From contig NZ_ALKN02000009.1 of the NCBI RefSeq assembly GCF_000293865.2, positions 98,466-162,465 of the forward strand: DNA of 64,000 nt, written 5' to 3'. Each line of letters starts with the position of its first letter. Position 1 is the first letter of the stretch. This document shows positions 1-9,340 of the stretch, in pieces. Origin of the DNA: Limnohabitans sp. Rim28 (GTDB lineage Bacteria; Pseudomonadota; Gammaproteobacteria; Burkholderiales; Burkholderiaceae_C). Both the position numbers and the translations under genes were made by a program. The notes beneath the pieces are model-generated. The model did not search any database. It had not been told where the DNA came from and saw only the letters and a list, made by a program, of their open reading frames with translations.

Positions 1-503
1 TACGCACACGGGAGTACGAGCCCGACTCCAACATCACTGTAAGGCGACTCGCCCGAACACGTCGGATACTTGTTGCTTCACCCCGTTATCTGGCGCGCAA
101 TGGCAAGCCTAAAACATTGGATGATCTTCAGCAGCACCAATTCCTGATCTACACCTATGCCAACAAGCCCAATGAACTGCGCTTCACGCGCGATGGTGAT
201 GTCACAACATTGCAGGTCAAGGGATTGCTTGAGTCCAACGACGGTCAGATTTTGCGCGCCGCCGCATTCGACGGCTTGGGCATCCTGGTCCAGCCCACTT
301 ACATCGTCTACGAAGACATGGTGGCCGGCCGATTGGTTCCTTTACTCGACGATTGGGATTTACCGCACCTCACGGTGAATGTGGCTTATCCCAGCCGCAA
401 GCATCTATCAGCCAAAGTGCGCACCTTCATTGACTTCATTGTTGAGCACTTCCAGCAAATGGATTACGAGAAAAAATGGTCCGGACGCTTTGGCGGTAGC
501 TAA
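1..503 (+). CDS. LysR-family regulator, C-terminal part (cut by window start)
   Basis: The reading frame is open from base 3, so the gene begins before the window and only its last ~166 residues are visible. They match the effector-binding half of a LysR-type regulator: a strand ending RRILVASPRYL, then a stretch ending in GILVQPTYIVYEDM, and a closing helix (TFIDFIVEHF). The helix-turn-helix domain is missing because of the window edge, not because of a mutation. A TTG at 117 in this frame is internal and not a real start. The target genes cannot be told from here; the next gene faces it convergently. Confidence 0.85.
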   Translation, partial: RTREYEPDSNITVRRLARTRRILVASPRYLARNGKPKTLDDLQQHQFLIYTYANKPNELRFTRDGDVTTLQVKGLLESNDGQILRAAAFDGLGILVQPTYIVYEDMVAGRLVPLLDDWDLPHLTVNVAYPSRKHLSAKVRTFIDFIVEHFQQMDYEKKWSGRFGGS

Positions 504-702
504 GGCAAAAAATCCGACAGTTCCACCCCTTGCGACACCCTAGACCCACTTCCGTTTTCTAGACAAGGTGGAAAGAATCAAAGCTTTTTTGGAGCCGAGG
601 ATGTCAATTTCTTGCGCCAACTGGTTCAACGCTCCTCTGCCAAAATAACGCGAGCAGGCTGGGGGGTGTACATCAATGATTGCATCGGTGCATTTCTTGA
701 GA

Positions 703-1593
703 TCAGTCGAATCGATCTTTTATGGCCGGCCCCAGGCCCACCTCGCGTTCCAGGACTTGGATGATGCTCGCGTAGTCATCCTGGCCAAAGCCTTGGTTTA
801 CTGCCGAATGCATTAAGGCTTGCGTCATCGCCGTTTGCCGAAGCGTCATGCTGTGGGCAACGGCCTCATCAAGAATCAGGTCAAGATCTTTGATCATCTG
901 CACCACTGTGAAGGTGGGCGTGAAGTCCCGATTTTCCAATTGCATAGCCTTAGCTTTGACAATAGGAGAGGCAACAGCGCTGACTGTCAACACTTTCCAC
1001 ATGTCCTGCCATTCCAATCCACCTTTTTGCCCAAGTGTGAGCGCCTCTGCCAGCATGGCGCTTGTTTGAGCGATCATGAGGTTAACGACCAGCTTCATCA
1101 AGCGAGCCTGCTCGGCATCGCCAAGGTAAAAATGGTTGGGCCCCAAAGCCTCCAGCAGCGGCAGCACCCTTGTGTAAGCAGAACGGGGTCCGGACGCCAG
1201 AACAGTCAGCTGGGCATCTTCGGCCATCTTGTTGTTGCCTGAAACCGCCACACGCACATACTCGATGCCTTGGACCGCCAACTGAAGGGCTACCTTGGCC
1301 GAGGCAGACGGTGAGACCGTGCTGGTGTCCACAAAAACCGTCCCTGAACGTGCACTGCCTGCGACAGTAACACCTACAGCCAACAGCGCCGAGTCGTTGG
1401 GGAGCGAAGAGAAAACGACATCCGCAGCACCTATTCCAGCCGCACCGTCTTTCACAACAGTCAAGCCCTGCGCAATCGCCAGTTCCAAGCGACCCTCACT
1501 GGGATCATTGACCGTTAGAGCATGACCGGCACCCGCCAAATGCATTGCCATGGGTAGCCCCATCTTGCCGATTCCCAAAAAATGGATCTTCAT
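703..1593 (-). CDS. NAD(P)-dependent dehydrogenase, 3-hydroxyisobutyrate dehydrogenase family
   Basis: About 296 residues, the usual size for the family. The N-terminus carries the Rossmann glycine motif GIGKMG (residues 7-12) and the body ends in the all-helical C-terminal domain. The expected catalytic lysine lies in a stretch reading LMKLVVNLM. The family oxidises beta-hydroxyacids such as 3-hydroxyisobutyrate, tartronate semialdehyde or related compounds; the substrate here is unknown. The usual substrate-loop glycines are replaced by SGNNKMAED, which suggests a non-standard substrate. I chose the ATG at 1593 because a GAAAGAGG ribosome site lies just upstream; a longer reading frame reaches 1641. 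It follows the amidohydrolase gene by about 60 bases and probably shares its transcript. Confidence 0.85.
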   Translation of the reverse strand: MKIHFLGIGKMGLPMAMHLAGAGHALTVNDPSEGRLELAIAQGLTVVKDGAAGIGAADVVFSSLPNDSALLAVGVTVAGSARSGTVFVDTSTVSPSASAKVALQLAVQGIEYVRVAVSGNNKMAEDAQLTVLASGPRSAYTRVLPLLEALGPNHFYLGDAEQARLMKLVVNLMIAQTSAMLAEALTLGQKGGLEWQDMWKVLTVSAVASPIVKAKAMQLENRDFTPTFTVVQMIKDLDLILDEAVAHSMTLRQTAMTQALMHSAVNQGFGQDDYASIIQVLEREVGLGPAIKDRFD

Positions 1594-1654
1594 GGTGCGA
1601 ACCTCTTTCAAAAATTGTGTGATTTCATGAATCTCGACCACTTGGTTTCATTTT

Positions 1655-3007
1655 TCAGAATCCGTTGGCGACCAAACCCAGTCCGGCCATGATCTTTTTT
1701 CCAGATGCCTGCAAAGCTGCGAGTTTGGGCGCCAGAATCACATCCAGCAAGCGACCTTGGCGCTTCTTCCAGCGCCCTGCAACCATCACACTGTCTATGT
1801 TGGCCAGCGTGGTCTGCATCACCACGGTGTTGACGGGATCATGCATAGGCTGCATGTTCAGATCATCGGAGCGAATCAGCACCAGATCGGCCTGCTTGCC
1901 TACTGCGAGCGTGCCAATTCGATGGAGTTGTCCCAGCATGCGAGCGCCCTCCACGGTGACCCAGCGTAACGCTTCACGCGTATTCACAGTGGATGTTGGA
2001 GGGATGCTGTCGTGCACGAGACGGTATTCAAAGTTATCCAGACTACGCTGCATCCCTAAAGCCACCCTGGCCTGGGTCAACATATCACCTCCCATCACAC
2101 TCTCCAGATCAACACCTAGGGACGGGGCCTTGCCTAGACGACGCAGCCTCCCAGTTATCGGATAACCATGGCCTTGCGTCATTTCATTTTCCGCCGCAAC
2201 AGAGAAACTCATCCCTAAATCGCAAAAGCGTTGAAGCTGCGCGTCGCTGAGTGCGTGACCGTGCACGATGTTGATTTGCTCTCCCAAGAGTCCAGCGGCT
2301 TCCAGTTGATTCCAACCCTCTGGCGTGCGAGCAGCACCTCCACCTTGATGCAAGGAACCCACAACTCCAAGCGCCTTGATCATTTGAAAGTCGTGGAGGG
2401 CTACCGCCAGGGTGCAATAGTGCGGCCCAAGCACAGCAGCGTGCACGTTAAGCAATTCATGACCTTGATACTTATTGAGCAGACGCTCAAGTTCAGTGCG
2501 TGGATGAGGAACTGCCCAAAATGGTTGTTCGCCCGGCTTGGGGTCGGGTTTTGGGGTGCCGTGAAAGAAGGCTGCGCGAATGCCAGACTCCAGTAAAGCA
2601 GAGATGGCTGCGTCATTGTGCGCCGGTGTCTTGTTGTTGTGACACCAGTCCACCAGCGTAGTCGTGCCGCAGTTGAGCTGATTGAGCGCACCCACCAGCG
2701 TTGCAATATGCAGATCCTCGGGCTCAAACACAGTGGCCAAACCGGCATGCATTTTTTTAAAATACTCCAGCAGTGTCCAATTGGCAGCCAGACCGCGTAA
2801 TGCAGTTTGCCATGTGTGCATGTGCGCGTTGACCAGACCAGGGATCATGATGCAGCCTCCAGCATCTACCAGCAGTGCGTCATCGGCATTGATTTTGGTG
2901 GCTATCTGTGTGATTTTGTCGTCCGTTACAAGAACATCGGCACAAGGCAAATCACCCAAGGTGTCCATGGTGATCACTGTAGCGCCGCGAATCAGGGTGC
3001 GGTTCAT
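1655..3007 (-). CDS. Amidohydrolase of the ATZ/TRZ (chlorohydrolase/guanine deaminase-like) family
   Basis: Roughly 450 residues. The metal-binding HMH pair is at residues 62-64 after an MIPGLVNA lead-in. Further expected metal or catalytic residues are visible as HQGGG near 220, VHGHALSD near 250 and SLGVD near 298, all typical of aminohydrolases that remove an amino or chloro group from a purine, pyrimidine or triazine ring. It also has the C-terminal beta-sandwich reading ADLVLI. No signal peptide, so cytoplasmic. The ATG at 3007 is the most likely start; a TTG at 3028 is possible, and neither has a good ribosome site. With the downstream dehydrogenase and the upstream Bug protein it could handle one imported nitrogen compound (inference). 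Confidence 0.82.
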   Translation of the reverse strand: MNRTLIRGATVITMDTLGDLPCADVLVTDDKITQIATKINADDALLVDAGGCIMIPGLVNAHMHTWQTALRGLAANWTLLEYFKKMHAGLATVFEPEDLHIATLVGALNQLNCGTTTLVDWCHNNKTPAHNDAAISALLESGIRAAFFHGTPKPDPKPGEQPFWAVPHPRTELERLLNKYQGHELLNVHAAVLGPHYCTLAVALHDFQMIKALGVVGSLHQGGGAARTPEGWNQLEAAGLLGEQINIVHGHALSDAQLQRFCDLGMSFSVAAENEMTQGHGYPITGRLRRLGKAPSLGVDLESVMGGDMLTQARVALGMQRSLDNFEYRLVHDSIPPTSTVNTREALRWVTVEGARMLGQLHRIGTLAVGKQADLVLIRSDDLNMQPMHDPVNTVVMQTTLANIDSVMVAGRWKKRQGRLLDVILAPKLAALQASGKKIMAGLGLVANGF

Positions 3008-3243
3008 GGACAAACGTGTTGTATTCAATGGTTGAACTAGATTTCTATGAGTATTTAGAAAAAGCCTTTGATCAACAATACAGAAGCGGAAAATCAGTTT
3101 TCCAGCGAACGTAAAAAACGTGCACCTGCGACGGTCACAACTTGCCCTGCGGCGTTGCGCAAGATTGTCGCTGCTGGAGCCTCCTCGATTCCCGGAGCCG
3201 TTCAGGATGGCCCTTTGGATGGGTCCAAAACCTGTTCTTTCAT

Positions 3244-3277
3244 GAGAAAGGAGCGCTTAAACAAGCGCCCCTTTTTT
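3244..3277 (-). terminator. Intrinsic terminator after Bug 1
   Basis: Read on the minus strand, GGGGCGCTT and AAGCGCTCC can form a nine-pair stem (one G-U) around a GTTT loop, followed by TTTCTC. It starts about 23 bases after the stop of the minus-strand binding-protein gene, so it probably ends that transcript. On the plus strand the same hairpin is followed by six T, so it may work in both directions. Confidence 0.65.
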
Positions 3278-3299
3278 AACTCAAGCTCAAGGTGTGGGC

Positions 3300-4286
3300 T
3301 CAGGAATCGGCGCGGAAACCCAGCGCCCTGACCAATCGGCCAGAGAACTCGGTGTCGGCCTTCATGCGTTCGGCAAACTGCTCTTGCGTGGTGGGCGTGA
3401 CCTGCACACCCAAAGGTGCCACCGCTTCAGCGACATCGGGCTGAGACAAGGCGGCGCGCAGCAAATTAGAGGCGCGGTCACGCACAGCGGCTGAGGCCGT
3501 GGCTGGCAAGAAGAAACCGAACCATTCACGCATGACCAGTTCGTCAAAACCCTGCTCGCGGTAAGTGGCCACATTGGGGACAAAGGTGGAGCGATTCGGG
3601 CCCGATGTGGCCAAAATGCGTGCGCGGCCTGTGGCGTGATGCTGGATCCAGTCGCCCAATGGTGATGACATGGACGTGATTTGCCCACCCAAAACCTGAG
3701 GCACGCCAGGGCCAGAGCCTGCAAACGGTACGTTCAAAGATTGGATGTCGGCAATTTGTGCAAAACGGCCCGCCAACAAATGCGGCATGGAGCCAGCGCC
3801 CGGGTTACCCACAGTGGCTTTGCCAGGATTGGCTTTGGCCCAGGCCACATACTGGCGCAAATTGGTCACTTCAGCAGGCACTGCTGGGCCCACCACAAAA
3901 GCATGGTCGGTGGCGTGGCCAATGCTGATGGGCGCCACATCGGCCTGGGAGTAAGGCAACTTGGAGTAAGAGTGCGGGTACACCGTCAACATGGAAGCAG
4001 GTGTGTACAGCATGGTGGCACCGTCGCCTGCTGCGGCTTTCAAGGTCGAGACACCAATTTGGCCGCCTGCACCCGGGCGGTTTTCAATGATGATGTTGGT
4101 GGCATAAACGCCGCGCAGCTTCTCACCAATGCGACGCGCGAACGCGTCGGTGGTGCCACCCGGTGGAAAGCCCACCACAATTCGCAAAGTCTCTGGGATG
4201 GCTTGTGCAAATGCAGGCAAGTGGCCCAAACCTAAAGCGGCAACAGCGCTGGCGCTCTGAATAAGGGCTTGACGACGGGTTTTCAT
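3300..4286 (-). CDS. Bug/TctC-family periplasmic solute-binding protein (Bug 1)
   Basis: About 328 residues, standard for the family. The export signal has two arginines (KTRRQALIQ) and ends in AFAQ. Family landmarks follow: VVGFPPGGTTDAFARR, then ENRPGAGGQIG, then a variant of the usual DGYT turn reading GDGATM. Bug proteins bind carboxylates or related solutes in the periplasm and deliver them to a TctA/TctB permease; no such permease is encoded here. An AGGAG site just before the ATG at 4286 fixes the start. The amidohydrolase and dehydrogenase genes lie downstream on the same strand beyond a terminator. The ligand cannot be read from sequence. Confidence 0.93.
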   Translation of the reverse strand: MKTRRQALIQSASAVAALGLGHLPAFAQAIPETLRIVVGFPPGGTTDAFARRIGEKLRGVYATNIIIENRPGAGGQIGVSTLKAAAGDGATMLYTPASMLTVYPHSYSKLPYSQADVAPISIGHATDHAFVVGPAVPAEVTNLRQYVAWAKANPGKATVGNPGAGSMPHLLAGRFAQIADIQSLNVPFAGSGPGVPQVLGGQITSMSSPLGDWIQHHATGRARILATSGPNRSTFVPNVATYREQGFDELVMREWFGFFLPATASAAVRDRASNLLRAALSQPDVAEAVAPLGVQVTPTTQEQFAERMKADTEFSGRLVRALGFRADS

Positions 4287-4434
4287 GTTTGACTCCTGGT
4301 TTTTGATGTTGAAGGTGAAAACCAATCCATGTTAAGCGAGCACGTTCGATCAACCAAGTGAAATCAAGGCGAATCCTTACATTTCATAAGCATTTGATGC
4401 AAAAATAAAACACGAGAATTCGGCCTTTAAGCCC

Positions 4435-6651
4435 TCATTTGGCAATGGGTGCAATGCTGCTGAATTGGTCGGTCCACAACCTCAAACCGGGTTGGTCTTG
4501 AGGTTCATGCCGCAAGAACCGGCCCGCAGCATCCCTCACCTCTCGGTTCACAGAAGGGTAGGCTTTCAAGTAAGCCTGATCCTGGGTCATGATGAAGTGC
4601 AAGTTTCTGCGTATATTGCGAACCTCGTCAGCGGCTTGGGACTTGTGCCGAAACGCCATGCCCAGGCCCTCTGACTGCGCCTTCACGACGGGGTACAGGT
4701 TGAGATAGGCGTTGGTGATGTTGATGGCAATGTAACCGTCAGGTTGGAGGTGATCGCGGTAAATCTGAAAGGCTTCCCGCGTCAGCAGATGGATGGGCAC
4801 CGATCCGCCGGTGAACGCGTCCAAAACAATGACGTCGTACAACTTGTCTTTGGGCAACTGCTCCATGCGCAGACGCGCATCACCCAGCAAAATATTTTGC
4901 TCGCGCGCTTTGCAAGACGACAGGTTGTCAAACCATTCTTGGGCAAATCGAACGGCAGCAGGATTGATCTCGTAAAAATCGTAAGCATCGGCTTCCCGGG
5001 CAAAATTGGCCAAGGTGCCAGCGCCCAAACCGATGAGCGCGACCGAAAGATTCGGCTTTTGCGACATGGCCCACAGCAAAGTCTCGCCTATCCCGCTGTC
5101 GCGTGCGTAGTAAGTGGTGGGCACATGGCGAAGGGACTCCGACAAGAACTGCTGACCATGGGTGACGTTGCCACTGAAAAACACCCTGTCGTTGCGCTCG
5201 GGCTCGTTCAAAAATCGGCGTTCCTTGACGGAAACCGTGCCGTAAAAATTTCTGTCCTGGTCCAACAGCACTTCTGTGCGGTCCGCTTTGCGCACCTCGC
5301 GCCAAGACCACGGGTTTTGCATGGCCACCAACAAAGCCACCATGACGATGGCCGTGAACACGCCCACAAGACGCCCCCCCAAGCCAGGACGCTTTGAGTT
5401 TGAGCGAAACAACACTTGGCAGGCCAACAAGGCCACCAACACCAAGGCCATCAACCACTCGTGGTAATCGTCAAACCATTGGGTCGCCACCAAGGTCACG
5501 AACAAACCACCGAACGCTCCGCCCACGGACATGCACAGGTAAAACTCGGTCAAGCGACGTGGGTCCTCGGGCCGGCGGCGATAGAGTTCACCATGACACA
5601 ACATGCACACCACAAACAACAGTGCGAAATGCGACCATCGCACTTCGTTGACGCCATAGTCCCACTCAATGCCTAACCAGCGCGGTATGTCACTCAGACC
5701 CGCGGTGGCCAGCAGCAACACCAAGGTCAAGAAGGCAAACAACTTGGGGCGGTACCACCGGGGGTGGTCAAAGGTCAAAATGAACGTGACCAAATAAAGG
5801 CCCAAGGTGGAAATCCACAACCTGGGCTCTGGCGCCACGTCGTGGCTGATTTGATCGGTGGCTGCAATGAAAACCAATGAGGCCAATGCGGGCAAAGCGA
5901 TCCAGGAAAACCGCTGTGCCAACGATGACGCGGGTTGCGTCTCGGTGGGTTCTGCGGCTTGGCGCATGGAGGTTTCTTCGCCTTGCCCTTTGGCGGCAGG
6001 AGAGGTCTCAGGCTTGTTTTGCCAAGCCCCCAAAGCCACCGGCAAACAAAGCAGGGCAAACACCCAAAATCCTGCGGTCCAAAGTTGCCCCATTTCTTGT
6101 TGTTCGAGCCATGGCTCCAACACATAAGGAAAAGACAACAAAGCCAAAAATGAACCCACATTGGACAATGCGTACAAGCGGAAAACAGACGATGCATGTG
6201 CCGTGCTGGTGAACCAGTGTTGAACCAAGGGTCCGGTGGTGGCCAAGCAAAAGTAAGGTAAACCCACACTTGCGCCCAAAATCAACAACACCTGCATGAC
6301 CGGCGAGTCGGGGGATTCTGGCCGCAGCTCTGTACCGGGCAATACCCTAGAGGCCAACAGGGCAGCAATCACCAACAAAAGCACATGAATTCGCGCCTGT
6401 GTCTGGCGAGAGGGCACCTTGGCCAAGGCATGTGCATACAAATAACCCAAGCACAACAAGGTCTGAAAAAACAGCATCGCTGTGGTCCAAACAGCAGGAC
6501 TGCCACCAAACCACGGAAGTATTTGCTTGCTCAACAGGGGCTGAACTTGGAACAGCAAAAAAGCGCTCGTGAATATCGTGAGTGCGAATGGCAGAAAACT
6601 CCAAGGGCTTGAAGATGGATGGGCAACGTGAGGATTCATGGTTTTGATCAT
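4435..6651 (-). CDS. Membrane-fused spermidine-synthase-like protein
   Basis: 738 residues. The first ~430 contain many hydrophobic helices, beginning with FLPFALTIFTSAFLLFQV. The last ~200 form a spermidine-synthase/methyltransferase-like domain, with GLGAGT near residue 541, an acidic YEINP strand end, GDAR and VLDAFTGGSVP. Proteins with this layout are annotated as fused MFS/spermidine synthases and are widespread but mostly uncharacterised. The DAFTGGSVP loop replaces the usual polyamine-synthase acidic pocket, so true aminopropyl transfer is doubtful. The start at 6651 (MIKTMNP) has no clear ribosome site, and an ATG at 6639 is an alternative. It is the only gene of its apparent transcript. 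Confidence 0.85.
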   Translation of the reverse strand: MIKTMNPHVAHPSSSPWSFLPFALTIFTSAFLLFQVQPLLSKQILPWFGGSPAVWTTAMLFFQTLLCLGYLYAHALAKVPSRQTQARIHVLLLVIAALLASRVLPGTELRPESPDSPVMQVLLILGASVGLPYFCLATTGPLVQHWFTSTAHASSVFRLYALSNVGSFLALLSFPYVLEPWLEQQEMGQLWTAGFWVFALLCLPVALGAWQNKPETSPAAKGQGEETSMRQAAEPTETQPASSLAQRFSWIALPALASLVFIAATDQISHDVAPEPRLWISTLGLYLVTFILTFDHPRWYRPKLFAFLTLVLLLATAGLSDIPRWLGIEWDYGVNEVRWSHFALLFVVCMLCHGELYRRRPEDPRRLTEFYLCMSVGGAFGGLFVTLVATQWFDDYHEWLMALVLVALLACQVLFRSNSKRPGLGGRLVGVFTAIVMVALLVAMQNPWSWREVRKADRTEVLLDQDRNFYGTVSVKERRFLNEPERNDRVFFSGNVTHGQQFLSESLRHVPTTYYARDSGIGETLLWAMSQKPNLSVALIGLGAGTLANFAREADAYDFYEINPAAVRFAQEWFDNLSSCKAREQNILLGDARLRMEQLPKDKLYDVIVLDAFTGGSVPIHLLTREAFQIYRDHLQPDGYIAINITNAYLNLYPVVKAQSEGLGMAFRHKSQAADEVRNIRRNLHFIMTQDQAYLKAYPSVNREVRDAAGRFLRHEPQDQPGLRLWTDQFSSIAPIAK

Positions 6652-7071
6652 GTCAACAAAGGTGCGATAAAAATTCGCACATCAGAATGGTGGTTTAAAA
6701 GCACCGTCGAAAATGAGATCCGCTGGATTGATCCATGTTTTATGGTGCGCACCGATTCATGCTGACAGCCAAAAAGATTCGATTTTTATACCAAACGGCG
6801 CAGATTCTACAAGCCAAAGATCAGGGCATGTACGCTTTGAGCAAGCGCATAAACTTTTTTTAAAAAGGTTTTGTCCATGCCCTGTTTATTCACGGCCTCA
6901 CCGCAAAATTTTCACGAAAAAAATCGTTGAAACCAAGGGTTTATACGGAACGCCACTGTCTTGCGCAGCTCATCAAAGTCGCACTTTGAAATGGTTTAAT
7001 TCAACCGTATGGGGTTGGGCTTCAGCATTTTGTTGAAGCACCAATCTGAATCTCAACATCTGGAGTTTTGA
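6652..7071. other. Divergent intergenic region, no gene seen
   Basis: 420 bases between two divergent genes, AT-rich from about 6770 to 6960. No reading frame here looks protein-like. A weak sigma-70-like pair, TTGAAA at 6986-6991 and TATGGG at 7008-7013 with a 16-base spacer, could serve the methyltransferase gene. The TGGTTTAATTCAACC stretch between them is a short imperfect inverted repeat. Both are tentative. Confidence 0.35.
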
Positions 7072-7929
7072 ATGCCAACGATGCGTTTTTTTATGGCCAC
7101 ACTGATGGCTTGTTCCATGTCTCTGGCTCAAGCCTCTTCAACAGCTGCATCAACCGACCCGAAAAGCCCCAACACCGCGTATGAACCCATTCGGGGTCAA
7201 GCGGGCAAAGATGTGATCTGGATCCCCACACCCGAAGGTCTGATCGACAAAATGCTGACAGCCGCCAAAGTCACCGAACAAGACCGCTTGTTCGACTTGG
7301 GATCAGGTGACGGGATCATCGCCATCACGGCTGCGCGCAAGTTTGGCGCGCAATCGGTGGGCATTGAGTACAACCCCGACATGGCCCAATTTGCCCGTCG
7401 CAAGGTCAATGAGGCAGGACTGAACAACAAGGTCCGCATCATCACTGGCGACATCTTCAAAGAAGACTTCACATCAGCGACTGTCGTCACGCTTTACCTG
7501 ATGCCACATCTGAACCTTCAGCTTCGACCCACTTTGCTCAAAATGAAGCCTGGTACACGCGTCGTGTCGCACGCCTTCACGATGGGCGATTGGGAGCCTG
7601 ACGAAACCATGCAGCACGAGTACTCACGCGCCTATTACTGGATGGTGCCTGCGCAAGTTGCAGGTGACTGGGTCATCACGGGCCTCGAAGGCGGCCCTGT
7701 GCGCTTGAGAATGAACCAAACCTTTCAACACATTGGCGGCACCATGACCCGTGGCGGCGTGACTCAAGCGCTGATGGGCGCAAGACTTCAGGGCGAAGAA
7801 CTCAAATTCCGCTTCAGCACGCCCGACCAAACTGTCCACACATTCACGGGGAAGGTGGAGGGCAAGCGCATGACCGGCAGTGTGAGTTCAGGCTTCACAA
7901 ACGCTTCCATTGAAGGCGTTCGTCAGTAA
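7072..7929 (+). CDS. Exported SAM-dependent methyltransferase-like protein
   Basis: 285 residues. A hydrophobic N-terminus (RFFMATLMACSMSLAQA) looks like a cleavable Sec signal, followed by IPTPEGLIDKMLTAA and the SAM-binding motif DLGSGDG at residues 75-81, an acidic GIEYNP strand end and a GDIF motif. The N-terminal half resembles the FAM173/ATPSCKMT type of lysine methyltransferase. The last ~90 residues, beginning GLEGGPVRLRMNQ, form a separate beta-rich part. A GGAG site lies seven bases before the ATG. The oddity is the signal peptide, because S-adenosylmethionine is not normally present in the periplasm. It is followed after 39 bases by a permease gene. Confidence 0.8.
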   Translation: MPTMRFFMATLMACSMSLAQASSTAASTDPKSPNTAYEPIRGQAGKDVIWIPTPEGLIDKMLTAAKVTEQDRLFDLGSGDGIIAITAARKFGAQSVGIEYNPDMAQFARRKVNEAGLNNKVRIITGDIFKEDFTSATVVTLYLMPHLNLQLRPTLLKMKPGTRVVSHAFTMGDWEPDETMQHEYSRAYYWMVPAQVAGDWVITGLEGGPVRLRMNQTFQHIGGTMTRGGVTQALMGARLQGEELKFRFSTPDQTVHTFTGKVEGKRMTGSVSSGFTNASIEGVRQ

Positions 7930-7968
7930 TCTATTGCTTTTCCGAACTTTCTCACTTTTTCTCAGACC

Positions 7969-9336
7969 ATGAACGCTGACAACACCGCTCCCGTCAACAT
8001 GCTGCGCTTGCTTCATCCTTTGTCAGCCATTGCCCTGATTGTCGGCATCGTGATTGGCGCCGGCATTTTCAAAACACCCTCGATGGTGGCGGGCATCAGC
8101 GGCGATGCTGGCTGGGCCTTGGTGCTTTGGGTTGCGGGGGGACTCATTTCCATCATCGGCGCCTTGTGCTATGCAGAACTGTGCACGGCTTACCCCAGTG
8201 CTGGTGGTGATTACCATTTTTTAAAGCGCGCCTTTGGGCGTGATTTTTCATTCATTTATGGATGGTCTCGCGCCACCATCATCAATACGGGATCTATCGC
8301 TCTGTTGGCTTTTGTTTTCGGTGATTACATGAGCACACTGTTGCCCTTGGGTGCTTTTTCCAGTGCCATCTGGGCGATGGGTGTCGTGGTCTTTCTGACG
8401 GCTGTCAATTTGCTGGGCATCCACGCCTCCTCCAAAATTCAGAATTGGCTGACTGCGACCGAAATCCTGGGATTGCTGGCCATTGTGGTGGCGGGCTTTT
8501 GGGTTGATGCGCCCGCTTCCGGCGCTATCCAATGGTTCGCACAAGCACCCGCAGCCTCACAATGGGGTCTGTGTTTGGTCTTTGTCTTGCTGACCTTTGG
8601 CGGTTGGAATGAATCCGCTTACATCTCAGCCGAACTCCAAGGTGGACCGCGCACCATGGTCTGGGTCATTCTGGCCAGCATGATCGCTTTGTCCGCCATT
8701 TATTTGCTCGTCAATGTGGCACTTATTTTTGGCCTCGGCTTGAATGGATTGAGTCAAAGCAAAACCGCAGCAGCCGACCTGCTGGGTTTGGCCTTCGGTC
8801 CTTGGGCGCAAAAGGCTTTGGGTTTGTTCGTGGCCATTGCTGCCCTGACCAGCATCAACGCCACCATGTTTGTCGGCGCTCGTACCAATTTTGCGGTTGG
8901 CACCGACTGGAAAGCATTGCGCAAACTGGGGCAATGGCAATTGAACATCGGCAGCCCCAAACCAGCCTTGCTGCTGCAAGCCCTCATCAGCATGGGCTTG
9001 ATCATTTTGGGCACCCAAGAAGCCGACGGCTTTTCTGCCATGGTCGAGTTCACAGCCCCTGTTTTTTGGGGTTTCTTGTTTTTGGTGGGTCTGTCCTTGA
9101 TCTGGTTGAGGCAAACAGACCGCCAGACCGCCAGGCCCTTCAAAGTGCCCCTTTACCCCATCTTGCCCCTGGTTTTTTGTACCGTTTGCGCCTGGCTCAC
9201 TTATTCCAGCATCACGTATGCCATTTCACAAAAGGCCATCCATGTCTCCATGTGGCTCATTGCCAGCGGCGTTGTGGCCTTGCTGATTTTGCGAATCCGA
9301 GAGAACTCTATCGACAAACTTTCAAGCCCCACTTGA
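7969..9336 (+). CDS. APC-superfamily amino-acid permease
   Basis: 455 residues with about twelve hydrophobic segments. The first helix carries the family signature GIVIGAGIFKTPS, and the second ends near CYAELCTAYPSAGGDYHFL, a hallmark of the APC amino-acid/polyamine transporters. It sits in the inner membrane and would carry an amino acid or amine by antiport or proton symport; the substrate is not readable. It lies 39 bases after the exported methyltransferase and 4 bases before the acyl-CoA synthetase, so the three genes probably form one transcript. Confidence 0.9.
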   Translation: MNADNTAPVNMLRLLHPLSAIALIVGIVIGAGIFKTPSMVAGISGDAGWALVLWVAGGLISIIGALCYAELCTAYPSAGGDYHFLKRAFGRDFSFIYGWSRATIINTGSIALLAFVFGDYMSTLLPLGAFSSAIWAMGVVVFLTAVNLLGIHASSKIQNWLTATEILGLLAIVVAGFWVDAPASGAIQWFAQAPAASQWGLCLVFVLLTFGGWNESAYISAELQGGPRTMVWVILASMIALSAIYLLVNVALIFGLGLNGLSQSKTAAADLLGLAFGPWAQKALGLFVAIAALTSINATMFVGARTNFAVGTDWKALRKLGQWQLNIGSPKPALLLQALISMGLIILGTQEADGFSAMVEFTAPVFWGFLFLVGLSLIWLRQTDRQTARPFKVPLYPILPLVFCTVCAWLTYSSITYAISQKAIHVSMWLIASGVVALLILRIRENSIDKLSSPT

Positions 9337-9340
9337 TCCG

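Noticed and set aside
504..702. Possible gene remnant between LysR and the first dehydrogenase
   Set aside because: One frame reads plausibly for ~50 codons but has no start or ribosome site and runs into the neighbouring gene; treated as spacer.
3068..3331. 87-codon plus-strand frame across the terminator after Bug 1
   Set aside because: It spans the terminator hairpin and the end of the Bug gene, and the product has no domain.
6713..7036. 107-codon plus-strand frame before the methyltransferase gene
   Set aside because: Basic, cysteine- and histidine-rich random-looking product in an AT-rich promoter region, with no ribosome site.
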